Below, in pieces: positions 21,292-32,699 of a stretch of DNA of 64,000 bases; position 1 is the stretch's first letter, and every line of letters begins with the position of its first letter. Under the pieces are notes generated by a model that saw nothing but the letters and a program-made list of their open reading frames with translations, ran no database searches and was not told the origin of the DNA. A program made the position numbers and the translations under genes. The DNA is from Scylla paramamosain (Eukaryota; Arthropoda; Malacostraca; Decapoda; Portunidae), in NCBI RefSeq assembly GCF_035594125.1, contig NW_026973706.1:637501-701500 (forward strand). The letters are read 5' to 3'.

Positions 21292-23020
21292 GTTGGACGA
21301 TTCTGGGCTTGTTCCTCCCTCTCCTCCACCCTCTGACTACTTCATGCCTCGTATTAAAATTCTTCGTAATGATGTTTTCCATGCCCTCGCTGGCCTAAAC
21401 CCTCAGAAGGCTTATGGACCTGATGGGGTCCCTCCTATTGTTCTCCGAAACTGTGCCTCCATGCTTGCACCTTGCCTAGTCAAACTCTTTCAGCTCTGTC
21501 TGTCAACATCTACCTTTCCTTCTTGCTGGAAGTTTGCCTACATTCAACCTGTTCCTAAAAAGGGTGACCGCTCTAATCCCTCAAACTACCGTCCTATTGC
21601 TTTAATTTCCTGCTTATCTAAAGTTTTTGAATCTATCCTCAACAGGAAGATTCTTAAACATCTATCACTTCACAACCTTCTATCTGATCGCCAGTATGGG
21701 TTCCGTCAAGGCCGCTCTACTGGTGATCTTCTGGCTTTCCTTACTGAGTCTTGGTCATCCTCTTTTAGAGACTTTGGTGAAAACTTTTGCTGTTGCCTTG
21801 GGACATATCAAAAGCCTTTGATAGAGTCTGGCACAAAGCTTTGATTTCCAAACTACCCTCCTACGGTTTCTATCCTTCTCCTCTGTAACTTCATCTCAAG
21901 TTTCCTTTCTGACCGTTCTATTGCTGCTGTGGTAGAACGGTCCACTGTTCTTCTCCTAAATCTATTAACAGTGGTGTTCCTCAGGGTTCTGTCCTGTCAC
22001 CCACTCTCTTCTTATTATTCATTAATGATCTTCTAAACCAAACTTCTTGTCCTATCCACTCTTATGCTGATGATACCACCCTGCACTTTTCCACGTCTTT
22101 TCATAGACGTCCAAACCCTTCAGGAGGTAAACATATCACGCAGGGAAGCCACAGAACGCCTGACTTCTGATCTTTCTAAAAATTTCTGATTGGGGCAGAG
22201 CAAACTTGGTATTGTTCAATGCCTCAAAAACTCAATTCCTCCATCTATCAACTCGACACAATCTTCCAGACAACTATCCCCTCTTCTTCAATGACACTCA
22301 AACTGTCCCCCTCTTCTACACTGAACATCCTCGGTCTGTCCTTTACTTATAATCTGAACTGGAAACTTCACATCTCATCTCTAGCTAAAACAGCTTCTAT
22401 GAAGTTGGGTGTTCTGAGACGTCTCCGCCAGTTTTTCTCACCCCCCCCAGCTGCTAACTCTGTACAAGGGCCTTATCCGTCCATGTATGGAGTATGCTTC
22501 ACATGTCTGGGGGGGTTCCACTCATACTGCTGTTCTAGACAGGGTGGAATCAAAAGCTTTTCGTCTCATCAACTCCTCTCCTCTAACTGACTGTCTTCAG
22601 CCTCTCTCTCACCGCTGCAATGTTGCATCTCTAGCTGTCTTCTACCGCTATTTTCATGCTAAACTGCTCTTCTGATCTTGCTAACTGCATGCCTCCCCTC
22701 CTTCCGCGGCCTCGCTGCACAAGACTTTCTTCTTTCTCTCACTCCTATTCTGTCCACCTCTCTAACGCAAGAGTTAACCAGTATTCTCAATCATTCATCC
22801 CTTTCTCTGGTAAACTCTGGAACTCCTTGCCTGCTTCTGTATTTCCACCTTCCTATGACTTGAATTTCTTCAAGAGGGGAGGTTTCAAGACACTTATCCA
22901 CCAATTTTTGACCACTGCTTTGACCCTTTTAGGGACTGGCATTTCAGTGGGCATTTTTTTTTATTAGATTTTTGTTGCCCTTGGCCAGTATCCTTCCTAC
23001 ATAAGAAAAAAAATAAATAA
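21292..23020 (+). mobile_element. LINE family 3, RT half with 3' end, broken
   Basis: 5'-truncated at LDDSGLVPPSPPPSDYF. RT signs follow: [40 protein letters not shown] and SYADDTT (YADD 22063-22074). Then comes the thumb region (LNILGLSF, EYASHVWGGS, AFRLINSSPLTD) and [15 protein letters not shown]. Small indels shift the frame repeatedly, the first around 21780-21830. The 3' UTR (GGACTGGCATTTCAGTGGGC, then TTGCCCTTGGCCAG) defines the family and is found again at 6360, 6646, 12275 and 33496. I recall very similar proteins from crab genomes, which supports the decapod call. Confidence 0.88.
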
Positions 23021-23148
23021 AAGTAACAGCAGTAGTCATAGTTATTATTGTATATTTTTTTAGCACTCCAGAACAGTGTAGCAGTAGTAGTAGTTGGCAG
23101 GAATTAAGTACAGTATTAAATATATTCTGATCTTGATTTGTGTTGCAG

Positions 23149-23269
23149 GCCAGACAGCTTAGTGGCAGAGCTGCAGGTGGCCCTTGTAAGCTTCCTGGTG
23201 GCACAGGTGTAGGACGGCTGGGAGCAGTGGAGGTGCCTGATGGGGCAGCTGTGCCGGGCAGAGGGGCTG

Positions 23270-23303
<34 letters not shown>

Positions 23304-23322
23304 GGAGAGCCACACTTGTATG
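23149..23322 (+). pseudogene. AAR2-like exon with nonsense codon and (CTG)n expansion
   Basis: A splice acceptor (TTTGTGTTGCAG) and a donor (ATG then GTAAGC) bound a segment reading PDSLVAELQVALVSFLVAQV, stop, DGWEQWRCLMGQLCRAEGLL, then a Leu run. The pattern resembles the C-terminal domain of the U5 snRNP factor AAR2 (ELQFAFVCFL.G.VYDAFEQWK..L..LC). The TAG at 23210-23212 stands where Tyr is expected. A CTG tract (about 23265-23301) expands the following Leu codons. Neighbouring exons are not visible, so this is a solitary unprocessed relic. The family assignment is from memory of the motif. Confidence 0.5.
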
Positions 23323-23421
23323 GTAAGCTTCTCTCACTCCTTCTCTAACAGGTTAATGAGGTTGTTGTTGTCATTATTGTTGATGTATTTTTTTTTATGT
23401 TGTTTCTCTCAATATAAAATT

Positions 23422-23633
<212 letters not shown>

Positions 23634-23768
23634 AGCTTAGTGGTAGTGGTAGTAATAACAGTAGGAGTAGTAGCAGGAACACCACACACTTAACACTCCC
23701 AACTCTCCCTTCCAGACCCTAGTAGTAGCAGCAGTAGTAGTAGTATTAACACTAACCACTCATTATTT

Positions 23769-24370
23769 CTCTACTGGTGATCTTCTGGCTTTCCTTACTG
23801 AGTCTTGGTCATCCTCTTTTAGAGATTTTGGTGAAACTTTTGCTGTTGCCTTGGACATATCAAAAGCTTTTGATAGAGTCTGGCACAAAGCTTTGATTTC
23901 CAAACTACCCTCCTACGGCTTCTATCCTTCTCTCTGTAACTTCATCTCAAGTTTCCTTTCTGACCATTCTATTGATGCTGTGGTAGACGGTCACTATTCT
24001 TCTCCTAAATCTATTAACAGTGGTGTTCCTCAGGGTTCTGTCCTGTCACCCACTTTTCCTATTATTCATCAGTGACTTTCTAAAACCAAACTTGTTGTCC
24101 TATCCACTCCTATACTGATGATACCACCCCGCACTTATCCATGTCTTTTCATAGACATCCAACCCTTCAGGAAGTAAACAGTTCACGCAGGGAAGCCATA
24201 GAACACCTCACTTCTGATCTCTCAAAAATTTCTGACTGGGGCAGACCAAACTATTTATTGTTTGCTGTCTAAAAAAATCAATTCTTCCATCTATCAACTC
24301 GACACAACCTTCCAGACAACTATCCCCTCTTCTTCAATGACACTCAGCTGTCCCCCTCTTCTACACTGCC
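23769..24370 (+). mobile_element. LINE family 3 fragment truncated at both ends
   Basis: Covers the RT core from STGDLLAFL through motif [24 protein letters not shown] and motif C to TQLSPSST. Motif C reads YTDD instead of YADD, and frameshifts are present after about 24055. No 3' UTR is attached, so it was cut by later deletion rather than only 5'-truncated. Confidence 0.85.
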
Positions 24371-26620
24371 ACACTCCCCAGCCTGTTTTCCCTTGGTACA
24401 AGCTTCTCATGTGATGGCTCACCCATAATTTTCCTCACATAATGAGTCCTGGCAAGCTTGACAGTGAAGAAAAGTGTTGTGATGGTATTTGTTCAAGAAG
24501 GGATCAGTAATTGTGAGACAAAAAGGAAGATGGCAAATTCAGAAGCAGCCGTCACCTGGGTGGTGGACAGAGGCCGCTCACCCCCAGTCATCCTGCAGCT
24601 CACAGGTCTCTTCTGACCAGGAGAAAGATGGCGTGGCAATTAAGTGTTCACCGTGCATGTGTTCCATCAACTTATTATTCCTGTATCTGTCTTCCTTTTT
24701 TTCCCTTAGCCTTTCTCTCAGGAGTGGCAGCTGTGGCCAGCACTAGTGTAGCCCTGGCCAACTGTGTCACGGCTGTCTTTGATCTCCCTGTCTTCCTTCC
24801 AGCCCCACAGTTACTGACCTCGACTCAAACACCATCACGGCACTCTCTTCCCTGTTAAACTTGCCGGGATCCATTGTAATGTAAGGGGTATTGAATGTGA
24901 GCGATGAAACGAGAAGGTAGTGGCAAAGGGGAAAAAAGTACAGGGGAGCGTAGGAGAGACACCTCTCTCCACTGTGCCTGACAGCGCAGGAGAGACACCT
25001 CTCTCCACTGTGCCTGACAGTCTTTCAGTGATTGAAAGACTGAGCATAACATCTTCAGGGCACGTGAGTTGCCATGTATGACAATTTGGCACTTTTTCCA
25101 TGTCTTCTTATTTGAGTAGACATCATATCTTGTCATAATGAAAAGTCTAGTTTATCATGTGTGTGGAGACCTTCAAGTTACAATACAGCCCACTGCTTTA
25201 AGAGTTAAATGTACATGTCAATGTTTTCTGTCGTGCCTTCTTTGCTGTGTAATGTTGTGGTGAAACGGTTAAATTCTGGACCGAGTTGTGAGTCATGCAG
25301 CAGGAGTATAGATGTGTGTCTTCCCCAGAGGTGGTAACACGGAGAGGAAGTGGAAGAAAGCTTGGGACGCTCCCATAACTCAGGAGCAAGAAATACACCT
25401 TACTGGAAACCTTGTGACTGACAGGTGGCTGTGACTGCAGGAACCAATTCAGGTGAACACTGTGTTTTGTTGCTACACTTGAGAATCCTCTATCCTAAAT
25501 TTAAAAATCTAAGTTTTTAATTGTCATGTCTTGTCATGTTTTTGTCCCACCAAAAAATTGATTACTAGAGCTTGATTTACTGCCATGGGAGGTATCAGAA
25601 ATTGGCAAGTTGTCATTAAAAAAAAAACTGGGGAAATCTAAAATATGCACCACTTTCATTCACTCCCAACAATTTTGGATAAGGAATCCTCAACTGTATG
25701 TAATCAGAGTATTGTTGAGAGTCATGGTGTGTGTATGAATCCTTATGTATGTATGTGCAGGATAAGAGGGAGGTGGTTAATAAGATTAGTAAATGCATGG
25801 AGGAGAGGCGTGCTCTTACCAAGATTAGAAGAGCAGTAAGTGTGAAAATAGTGGTACAGGATTGCAAGAGAGGCAGTGTGTGGGCTGGGTAAGTGCACAT
25901 GTGGTGCTTTTGTTAAGAGTGACCGGGATGGATGAGTATTACCGGTGTGGTGTGTTGTGGAGAGTTACTGAAGAGGGTTAGAAGGAATGGTCTGCAGTGA
26001 TCAGTGTGAAATAAGAGGAGAGGATGCGTTGCTTGAGTTTTTGTTGCGAGATGTGCACGTGAAAGGTGTTTAGTGAAAAATAAGGTTTTTTGGGGAATTT
26101 ATGGATATAGAAAGATAAATAGATATGAATTGTGGGGTGTTTCAGGATTGTTTGGGCCAGGTGATGGGCTGTAGGGAGTGAAAAGTTTGTGAAAAGTAAA
26201 ATGCCGGCATTTGAGTTATAGAATTAGTGTGTATGTGTGATATAAGTTCATGTCTTAGTAACTTTCCGTCTTCCCCAAGTTGCATTACTCTTTTGCAGAT
26301 GTCTGTCTTGTGTTGGCGAACGTCCTGTCTGCAGTCAGGCCAGTAGTGCCATGTCGCAGGGTGTGACATCAGGTGAAGAGCCAAATGGAGAGTGTCTGCA
26401 GCCAGTACTGGGTGTGCTGATGCTGTACAAGTGTCGAGCCAGGTGCCACAGCACATGACTCCACCAGTGTAGTGTCTCTAGTCCAGGATGCACTGCTGTG
26501 TACGACTTGTATGTCTTTATAAATTTGTGACTATTCTTATTATATATGTGAAATAAATATATAGTTTGCTAACAGTGTGGTGGTATAATAGTTTAAAAAT
26601 AAATATTTGATAACAATTCA
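24371..26620. other. Mostly unassigned non-coding sequence
   Basis: No convincing gene. Contents: a 36-bp tandem duplication (24952-25023), a possible LINE scrap near 25757-25838 (NKISKCMEERRALTKIRR has the flavour of an RT linker) and a polyadenylation-like AATAAATATA near 26554. The rest is unique AT-rich DNA. Confidence 0.4.
24952..25023. repeat. 36-bp tandem duplication
   Basis: AGGAGAGACACCTCTCTCC followed by ACTGTGCCTGACAG occurs twice at offset 36 (24952 and 24988). Confidence 0.9.
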
Positions 26621-26622
26621 TG

Positions 26623-26812
26623 CATGCCCCAAAGGTAAAAAAAAAAAAACAGGATTGTGCCCTCTAAACTTTTAAGATACCACTTGCACATAGAAGCCCC
26701 ATCGCAGCGACTCCAGTGTCGGCTGGGATGGGGCTTCTATGTGCAAATGGTATCTTAAACTTAGTTTAGTAGCCAATCCTGACTTTTTTTTTTTTTTTTT
26801 ACCTTGGGGGCA
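26623..26812. repeat. 190-bp imperfect palindrome (fold-back element or hairpin RNA)
   Basis: The core arms 26671-26703 and 26727-26759 are complementary over 33 bp with one mismatch. A further short stem lies in the 23-nt centre. Weaker complementarity continues outward (CAGGATTG / CAATCCTG, poly-A / poly-T, CATGCCCC / GGGGGCATG), giving arms of about 80 bp. It could be a MITE, a recent inverted duplication or a small-RNA precursor. Confidence 0.8.
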
Positions 26813-26963
26813 TGACCTGTACTCCCAGAAAGACTTTGCCAAAGATATTATTGACATGGCATAAATAACTATCATTGTTTTTTTTGCCTTGAGGGCATGA
26901 CCTGTACTCCCAGAAAGACTATTTGCCAAAGATATTATTGACATGGCATAAATAACTATCATT
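26804..26963. repeat. Tandem duplication, period about 85 bp
   Basis: GGGCATGACCTGTACTCCC through GACATGGCATAAATAAC occurs twice (from about 26807 and 26892). Differences are a two-base insertion and a longer poly-T. It overlaps the right end of the palindrome. Confidence 0.9.
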
Positions 26964-28490
26964 ATGTTCAAGATGGTATACTGAATGTTTATTGTTTTAA
27001 TGTGAATGTTAAGTGAATAAATACACAACAATAATATAAAAACATGGCACTTTTTTTCCTTATTACTGAAGTGCTGGAATGTACAAAACTTATCCCAAGC
27101 CTGAATGAAGGTGGTGGTGGTGGTTGTTGAGTACAGAAGAGAAGGACTTGCTACATTCTTCCTTCCCAGACTGGAGTGGACTGGAGAACTCTTGCAGCAG
27201 GGCCTGGGAGCAACAACACTTGCCAATTCTTGTGTCCTTGCGTCAACTTGAGTGACCTTGAGCAACCTCTTCTTTGTGAAACTGCCTGCAGCTCTCGTGC
27301 CTCCACAAGTGTTGAAGGTTGCCTGTCGGTCCCGCCATGACTTGAAGGGAATTTTACGTGTTCTTCCTGCTTGAAATTCTTGACACACTCTTCTTACTGC
27401 AACTTGACTCTTCCCTGATTGCTTTGTCCCAACGATACTTAATACCTCTTGTGGGGCTTGAAGGTGGTGACGCTCTGCCTCTTTTCCTGGTGAAGCTTGA
27501 CTCCCTGATTGCAATGGAGTACATTGGGCCTGGCGTGACAACACTGTTTAATAACCAGGTGCTGGTAGAGATTCCTGTGGGCTGTTCATGGGATGATGAA
27601 GTGGAAGCTGCACACTTCACACCTACAAGGAAAACAGACCATTAGTTCCTAGATACATGAAGCTTCTTGTATGTGTAGTGATTCCTTGTAATGTGTTTGA
27701 TAACTGATTCCCTACAAAACTAAGACTACACAAGATATATGATGGGAAAATGGAGGAAGCCTGACAAGCACTGCATGGTATGGGAACTGTGCTGAGATTT
27801 AATATGAAATATGGCTAAATTCCATACTGTCATATTCAAGAAACAAAAATTGAAAGAAAGGAAAGCACCGGGTAGAGAAAATCTGAAAAGTATGGCAGTA
27901 TAACGTTTGAAGCTGAGAAATGCGCGTTTGACAAATACGTCCCTATTATAATTTAAAGGCAAAAATTTGAAGGATGATGCAGAGTAGAAGAAAACACCAG
28001 ATAGAAGAAATTTGCATGGCATCACATATTTCAATGGCATGACAGTTAATACACAAGTTTGAAAGATGAACCTGATTAAATATTTCTATCTCTGCGCTCA
28101 TGAAGAACACAAATAAAAAAACTTACAATTTGAAAAGAAGAGTCATTTTAAACTTTGATCCGTACCTTTTAAGTTTATTAATTTTATTCATAGTCAGTTT
28201 ATGGTTCCAGAGAAACAACAATTTCAAATCTAGCCTATCTTTTTGAAACCCACTGTATGATGAACACGTCATATAAGGGAAAGAATTTTGTAGCCAAATA
28301 CATGAGGAAATATTATACAAGAAAATATTTATCAGATGAATAACAAATTAGGAAAAGAACTATTTGAAATAGGCCAACTTTCAGGTGAACTGGATAAAAA
28401 AATAAAAAATAAATAAATAAAAAAAATAAATAAATAAGTAGTTTAATAGAACAAAGCAGTATTAGAAAAGTCTAATGCAAATTTAGAATG
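26964..28490. other. Unassigned sequence with conflicting open frames
   Basis: Around 27080-27645 both strands are open: a plus frame of 95 codons (27358-27645) and a long minus frame ending inside the palindrome region (26672-27544). Neither shows a known domain and the long one runs through repeats. From 27650 to 28490 I see only AT-rich DNA. Confidence 0.3.
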
Positions 28491-28496
28491 GAAATG

Positions 28497-28793
28497 TGTG
28501 TGTGTGTGTGTGTGTTTGAGAAGGGGTTATGTCTTTTGAGTGCATGACCATTGTTTTGGCTGCCTGACTAGGTTTTTGAGTGTCACCAGATTTTTGAGTG
28601 CATCACCAGTTTTTTGAGTGCATCACCAATTTTTTTGAGTTCATCACCAGTATTTTTGAGTTCACCAATATTTTGAGTGCCACCAGTTTTCTTGTGCCAC
28701 CAGTTTTTTTTTTTTTTTTTTGAGTGTCATCAGTATTTTCTGCATGAGAGTGCGTGGGTGTGCATACAGCGTTATTAAAGGTAGGTAAGTAGG

Positions 28794-28862
<69 letters not shown>
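28497..28862. repeat. (GT)n tracts and a TTTTTGAGTGCATCACCAG minisatellite
   Basis: GT 28497-28514 and 28798-28862. Between them, about 28571-28735, about seven imperfect units of 20-24 bp based on TTTTTTGAGTGCATCACCAG. Confidence 0.85.
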
Positions 28863-28864
<2 letters not shown>

Positions 28865-28989
28865 TAATGAATAAAGGAAAATAATGACCAATCGTAGTTC
28901 ACAAGCCAACTGCTACTCAGCACAGCGAATAAGCAGAGGGACCACAAAATAGCAGCCACGGACACACCAATCCAACATGATTTTACGTG

Positions 28990-29470
28990 CTTATATAATA
29001 TAATCTCAAATTCACTTCCTTAATTATCACCTCAGTAAGCTTAATCAGACGTCAATCACCTGGACAAACAAGCAACCAACTTACCATCTGGTCAGCATAC
29101 TTCTCTCACCTGACAAGTTAAATCACTTTACCTGCAGTCTAATCACCCTTGCAGCTTATTCCCTCGCTAAATGCTAAACTTCTATAACTTCCCATCTGAT
29201 CAGCATATTCATCTCTCCCCTGATAAGCTTAACTACTTAAGTGTTGTAATCACCATCTGTTCAACCTAATCACACCTACCAACCTCACCTGGTCAACCTA
29301 TATCAGCTCAAGCTAATCACATTACCTAACGTGGCTTACCTAATCCCCATACCTGGACAAAACTAACCCAATCACACCTATCCATTCTAATCCTCACGTA
29401 TTCAACCTAATCATTCGCAATCTCAAGGGTTACACATTAATTCCATGCACTGAGTAATAATCTAATATTC
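28990..29470. promoter_or_regulatory. Cluster of TAATC and CACCTG motifs (tentative)
   Basis: Ten TAATC cores and three CACCTG boxes occur in 480 bp, mostly as TAATCAC. TAATC is the core of Otx/Bicoid-class homeodomain sites and CACCTG is an E-box of the Snail type. A decayed minisatellite would look similar, so function is uncertain. Confidence 0.25.
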
Positions 29471-29622
29471 TTATCATTACCATACTCTTACCTTCACTCC
29501 TTCACCGCCTCCTTCAGCCCTCCGCCACGAGACCACCGCACTTCGACCTTTCTCCCTCGTTGCGAGTCGTGAAAAGAGCCGAGCGGGGACACCAGGCTGG
29601 AGGAATACGAGACAATGATCCC

Positions 29623-29840
29623 TATTCTGAAACACTTCTGCGCCGCACCTCCACTAAACTGATAAGACTCTAAATGAAGTTGCACAGGTTTTCAAAGATG
29701 TTTTAATGGTTCTAGTGACATTAACACGATTTCTATATTATTAACAGGAGAAACGCAATTGAAAACCCGGCTAATCATCTCTGTGGCATTTGAAAAAAAA
29801 AAAAAATATGGTGAGAGAACAAATGAAGCGTTTCAGAATA
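29623..29840. mobile_element. TIR element (MITE-like), copy 1
   Basis: Ends TATTCTGAAACACTTC and GAAGCGTTTCAGAATA are inverted repeats (15 of 16). If the outer TA is the target duplication, the element would be of the Tc1/mariner MITE kind. The right half carries AAAACCCGGCTAATCATCTC and a poly-A run, shared with other copies in this window. No coding capacity. Confidence 0.6.
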
Positions 29841-29981
29841 CGTTGCTATATAAATTCTTTTTCTATCACTGGTATTAATTTGTGTGCGTTCGTATGTTTG
29901 CTGGCTTGTGTAAGTAAAGTTATTTCATTAAAAATATCGATGTTTTTTAAGTTTGTAATTAACGAGTGTTTGAATGATTGT

Positions 29982-29983
<2 letters not shown>

Positions 29984-30045
<62 letters not shown>
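29984..30045. repeat. (CT)n microsatellite
   Basis: 62 bp CT tract. The following 250 bp show no gene. Confidence 0.95.
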
Positions 30046-30049
<4 letters not shown>

Positions 30050-30300
30050 AAAATATTATACGTATGTAAGATGAACTCCCAAAATATAAGAGTACGATAA
30101 GTAAAGTGATTCGGAATTAAAAGAAGTTTCTAACAGGTTATGAATGAGTTCCAGAACAGTGAACGAGACGACACATTGTTTCCTTAATGCATCAAAAGAA
30201 GAAGAAAAAAAAAAAACATTATTAAGAAACGTCATATGATCTTAGGAAACTTATTATACTGATCGACTAATGATAATAATAACAGTGAAGGAAGGAAAAT

Positions 30301-30532
30301 AGGAGGAGAAGGAGGAGGAGGAAGAGGAGGAGGAAGTGTAGGTTATAATAATATAGTAGGAAAAACGAGACAGTAAATAGTCATAGGAAGTGAAGGTGGT
30401 AGTAGTAGTAGTAGTATTAGCGGTGGTAGTGGTGGTGATTATGGTGGTGGTGGTGATGGTGGTGGTGGTGGTGGTTGTATTAGTAGTAGTAGTAATAGTA
30501 GTAGTAGTAGTAGTAGGAGGAGGAGGAGGAAA
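30301..30532. repeat. (GGA)n and AGT/GGT triplet tracts
   Basis: GGA-rich 30301-30333 and mixed AGT/GGT 30396-30532. Confidence 0.9.
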
Positions 30533-30648
30533 GGAAAATGAGTCTGGTTTTAATAGTTGCGGTACTTCTCCTCTTTCTTCTCTTCCTGAAATCCACAAAC
30601 TTTAGACATAAAAATGGCGGCAAGACACTTGGATTTTGCTTCCCCCGC

Positions 30649-30825
<177 letters not shown>

Positions 30826-30985
30826 TATAAGGAATATCGGTCCTTCCGTCTGAACAAATGAAGAAAAAAATTAAGATACTGACGAGAAAGAAATAATTGA
30901 CAGAATAATGGAGGGTGAATGAAATGTTAACATAAACACAGTTTCGTTCAGGAAATCAGTGAACGCCTCAGGACCAAAATTCGCC

Positions 30986-31094
30986 GCACTTCCTGTCTGC
31001 GGCCGACGCGTCAAGACGAGCATGACTGGATGGCTGCCTCGCTATTTTTGGCGCTAAGTGGATGATGCGTCGGTGTGAGCCACTCTCCCATCTC
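30986..31094. repeat. GC-rich direct repeat, copy 1
   Basis: About 109 bp from ACTTCCTGTCTGCGGCCGAC to GTGTGAGCCACTCTCCC, repeated at 31650-31758 with only a few substitutions. Inside it, CCGACGCGTCA and TGATGCGTCGG form an inverted pair about 70 bp apart. Confidence 0.9.
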
Positions 31095-31649
31095 CCTCCC
31101 CGCCTCCTGGTCGTGGTATTCTGGGCTGGTCCGCGGAGGGCGCGGGGCCATCCAGGTTTCCATTAAGGGGAGGCATTAACACGGTGCCCAAATTAGCCTC
31201 GCTATTCTGTGGAGGAGAAAATAAGCGGCATCGAGTCTTCATTAACATTATTTTTCACGAGATTTGGAGTGCAAATAAAATTAAGCTTGTATTTCAAGTT
31301 TTGCCCGAGTTTTGCGTTGTGTCTGGGGAAGGTGATACCACGCCACGTTGTCCCTCCGCCCCGCGCCGCGTGTCACGCAGCGCGGCTCGCCACCCAGCAC
31401 GACGCTCTTGTGTGCTGCGGGGAAGTGCCTCAGGGTATCAAACATATTAAAAAAGAGATGCCATTGTTTTCCTCCATCATTCTGTACCCTCCTTTTGTTT
31501 TCCGTGTTGAATACCTGCATGTGTTGCACCAAAAAATATCTCATAGAAAAAAAAGTCTTGCCTGGAAAATCACTGCGCTGGTTCGTGACTCGCTGTATTT
31601 CTGAGCGAGTGTGTGAGTCACTCGGCGTTCTCACGCGACGAACAGCGGC

Positions 31650-31758
31650 CGACTTCCTGTCTACGGCCGACGCGTCAAGACGAGCATGACTGTTTGGCTG
31701 CCTCGTTATTTTTGGCGCTAAGTGGATGATGCATCGGTGTGAGCCACTCTCCCCTCTC
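31650..31758. repeat. GC-rich direct repeat, copy 2
   Basis: Second copy at an offset of about 664 bp. It retains GGCGCTAAGTGGATGATGC and GTGAGCCACTCTCCC. Between the copies (31095-31649) there is CpG-rich DNA with no recognised gene; 31759-32316 is likewise unassigned. Confidence 0.9.
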
Positions 31759-32314
31759 CCTCTCCCCTCTCCCTTCGTAAATACCTGATTATTAAGGCGG
31801 AGGAGGAGATGTTTAAGAATCGAGTGAGAAATTAACACTATTTGTAAGCGACTGAGGAAAACCATTAGAAGAAACATTACAACAAATTATTCATGGCAGA
31901 TTCCTCCTCTTCCCCATCAATATTTTACGGCGGCGTAATTGCCTCCCAAACAGTAGACTTGCCGGTAAGGAGTGAAGCAGCGCCACCAAGGAACAGGGAA
32001 GAGAACCACGAGGCTGCCGTCACCTGCCATCATCTGCTGTCTGCCGCATCCCTCCTGCCTCTTCCTGTGATTGGGGTTGAAGGATCTTGTTTCTTCCACA
32101 ACAAAAAAAGTAGTCAAGATTAAAATAAAAACCGAATAAAGTTATTTGGCGAGGAGTTAAGGCAGCGAGAGGAGGAGGAGGAGGAGGAGGAAAGGAAGAA
32201 GAAGGTTTGCCAGTTGAAATTAAGCAGGATAGTTGAAATTAAGCAGGATAGAAGAGTGTAAGATAAGGGACCCCTTTGACTCCTATATGTTCCTAAATCA
32301 CAGCAAAACTCCCT

Positions 32315-32316
<2 letters not shown>

Positions 32317-32365
<49 letters not shown>
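32317..32365. repeat. (AC)n microsatellite
   Basis: 49 bp AC tract, 30 bp before a troponin C relic exon. Confidence 0.95.
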
Positions 32366-32366
<1 letters not shown>

Positions 32367-32395
32367 CCTTCCCCAGCTCTCCCATGCCCACACAG

Positions 32396-32695
32396 GTCTG
32401 TGCATGCCTTGGACACAGAGAAGGGCACCATCAATGTGGACACCATCTCTACCATCCTGAGAATGACAGGTGGCAGGGTGAGATAAGGAGATAGATAGAT
32501 ATATATACATACTTTCGTTCATTCATTCATTTCATTTTCATTCACTCCTCCTCCTCCTCCTCCTCCTCCTTCTCCTTGTGCAGGCTCTGGTGCACTCTAG
32601 TTTGAGGAGTTCTTTGGCCGCCAAGTTCCTTATTGAAGGCGATGAGGAGTCGCTGGAGGAGGTGAAGGAAATTTTCTGTATCTATGACAAGCAAG
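32396..32695 (+). pseudogene. Troponin C relic, two unprocessed exons
   Basis: First exon 32396-32477: after acceptor CACACAG it reads HALDTEKGTINVDTISTILRM, matching the first EF-hand region of arthropod troponin C (AFDTEKKGTI...TILRMMG) with one Lys missing; donor GTGAGA follows. Second exon 32584-32695: after GTGCAG it reads GSGAL, stop, FEEF, then in another frame LAAKFLIEGDEESLEEVKE and IFCIYDKQ, the linker before EF-hand 3; donor GTAAG follows. The TAG at 32598-32600 stands for Glu, there is a one-base shift near 32613, and the exon that should join the two is absent. A trace GY..TEVIS may persist near 32764. Introns are retained, so this is a DNA duplicate. Confidence 0.62.
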
Positions 32696-32699
32696 GTAA

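Noticed and set aside
25757..25838. Acceptor-like TATGTGCAG, short frame NKISKCMEERRALTKIRR, then GTAAGT as a host exon
   Set aside because: The peptide looks more like the linker region of a LINE RT protein; too short to name.
26672..27544. 290-codon minus frame
   Set aside because: It runs through the palindrome and the 85-bp duplication, has no recognisable domain and is contradicted by an open plus frame; not called as a gene.
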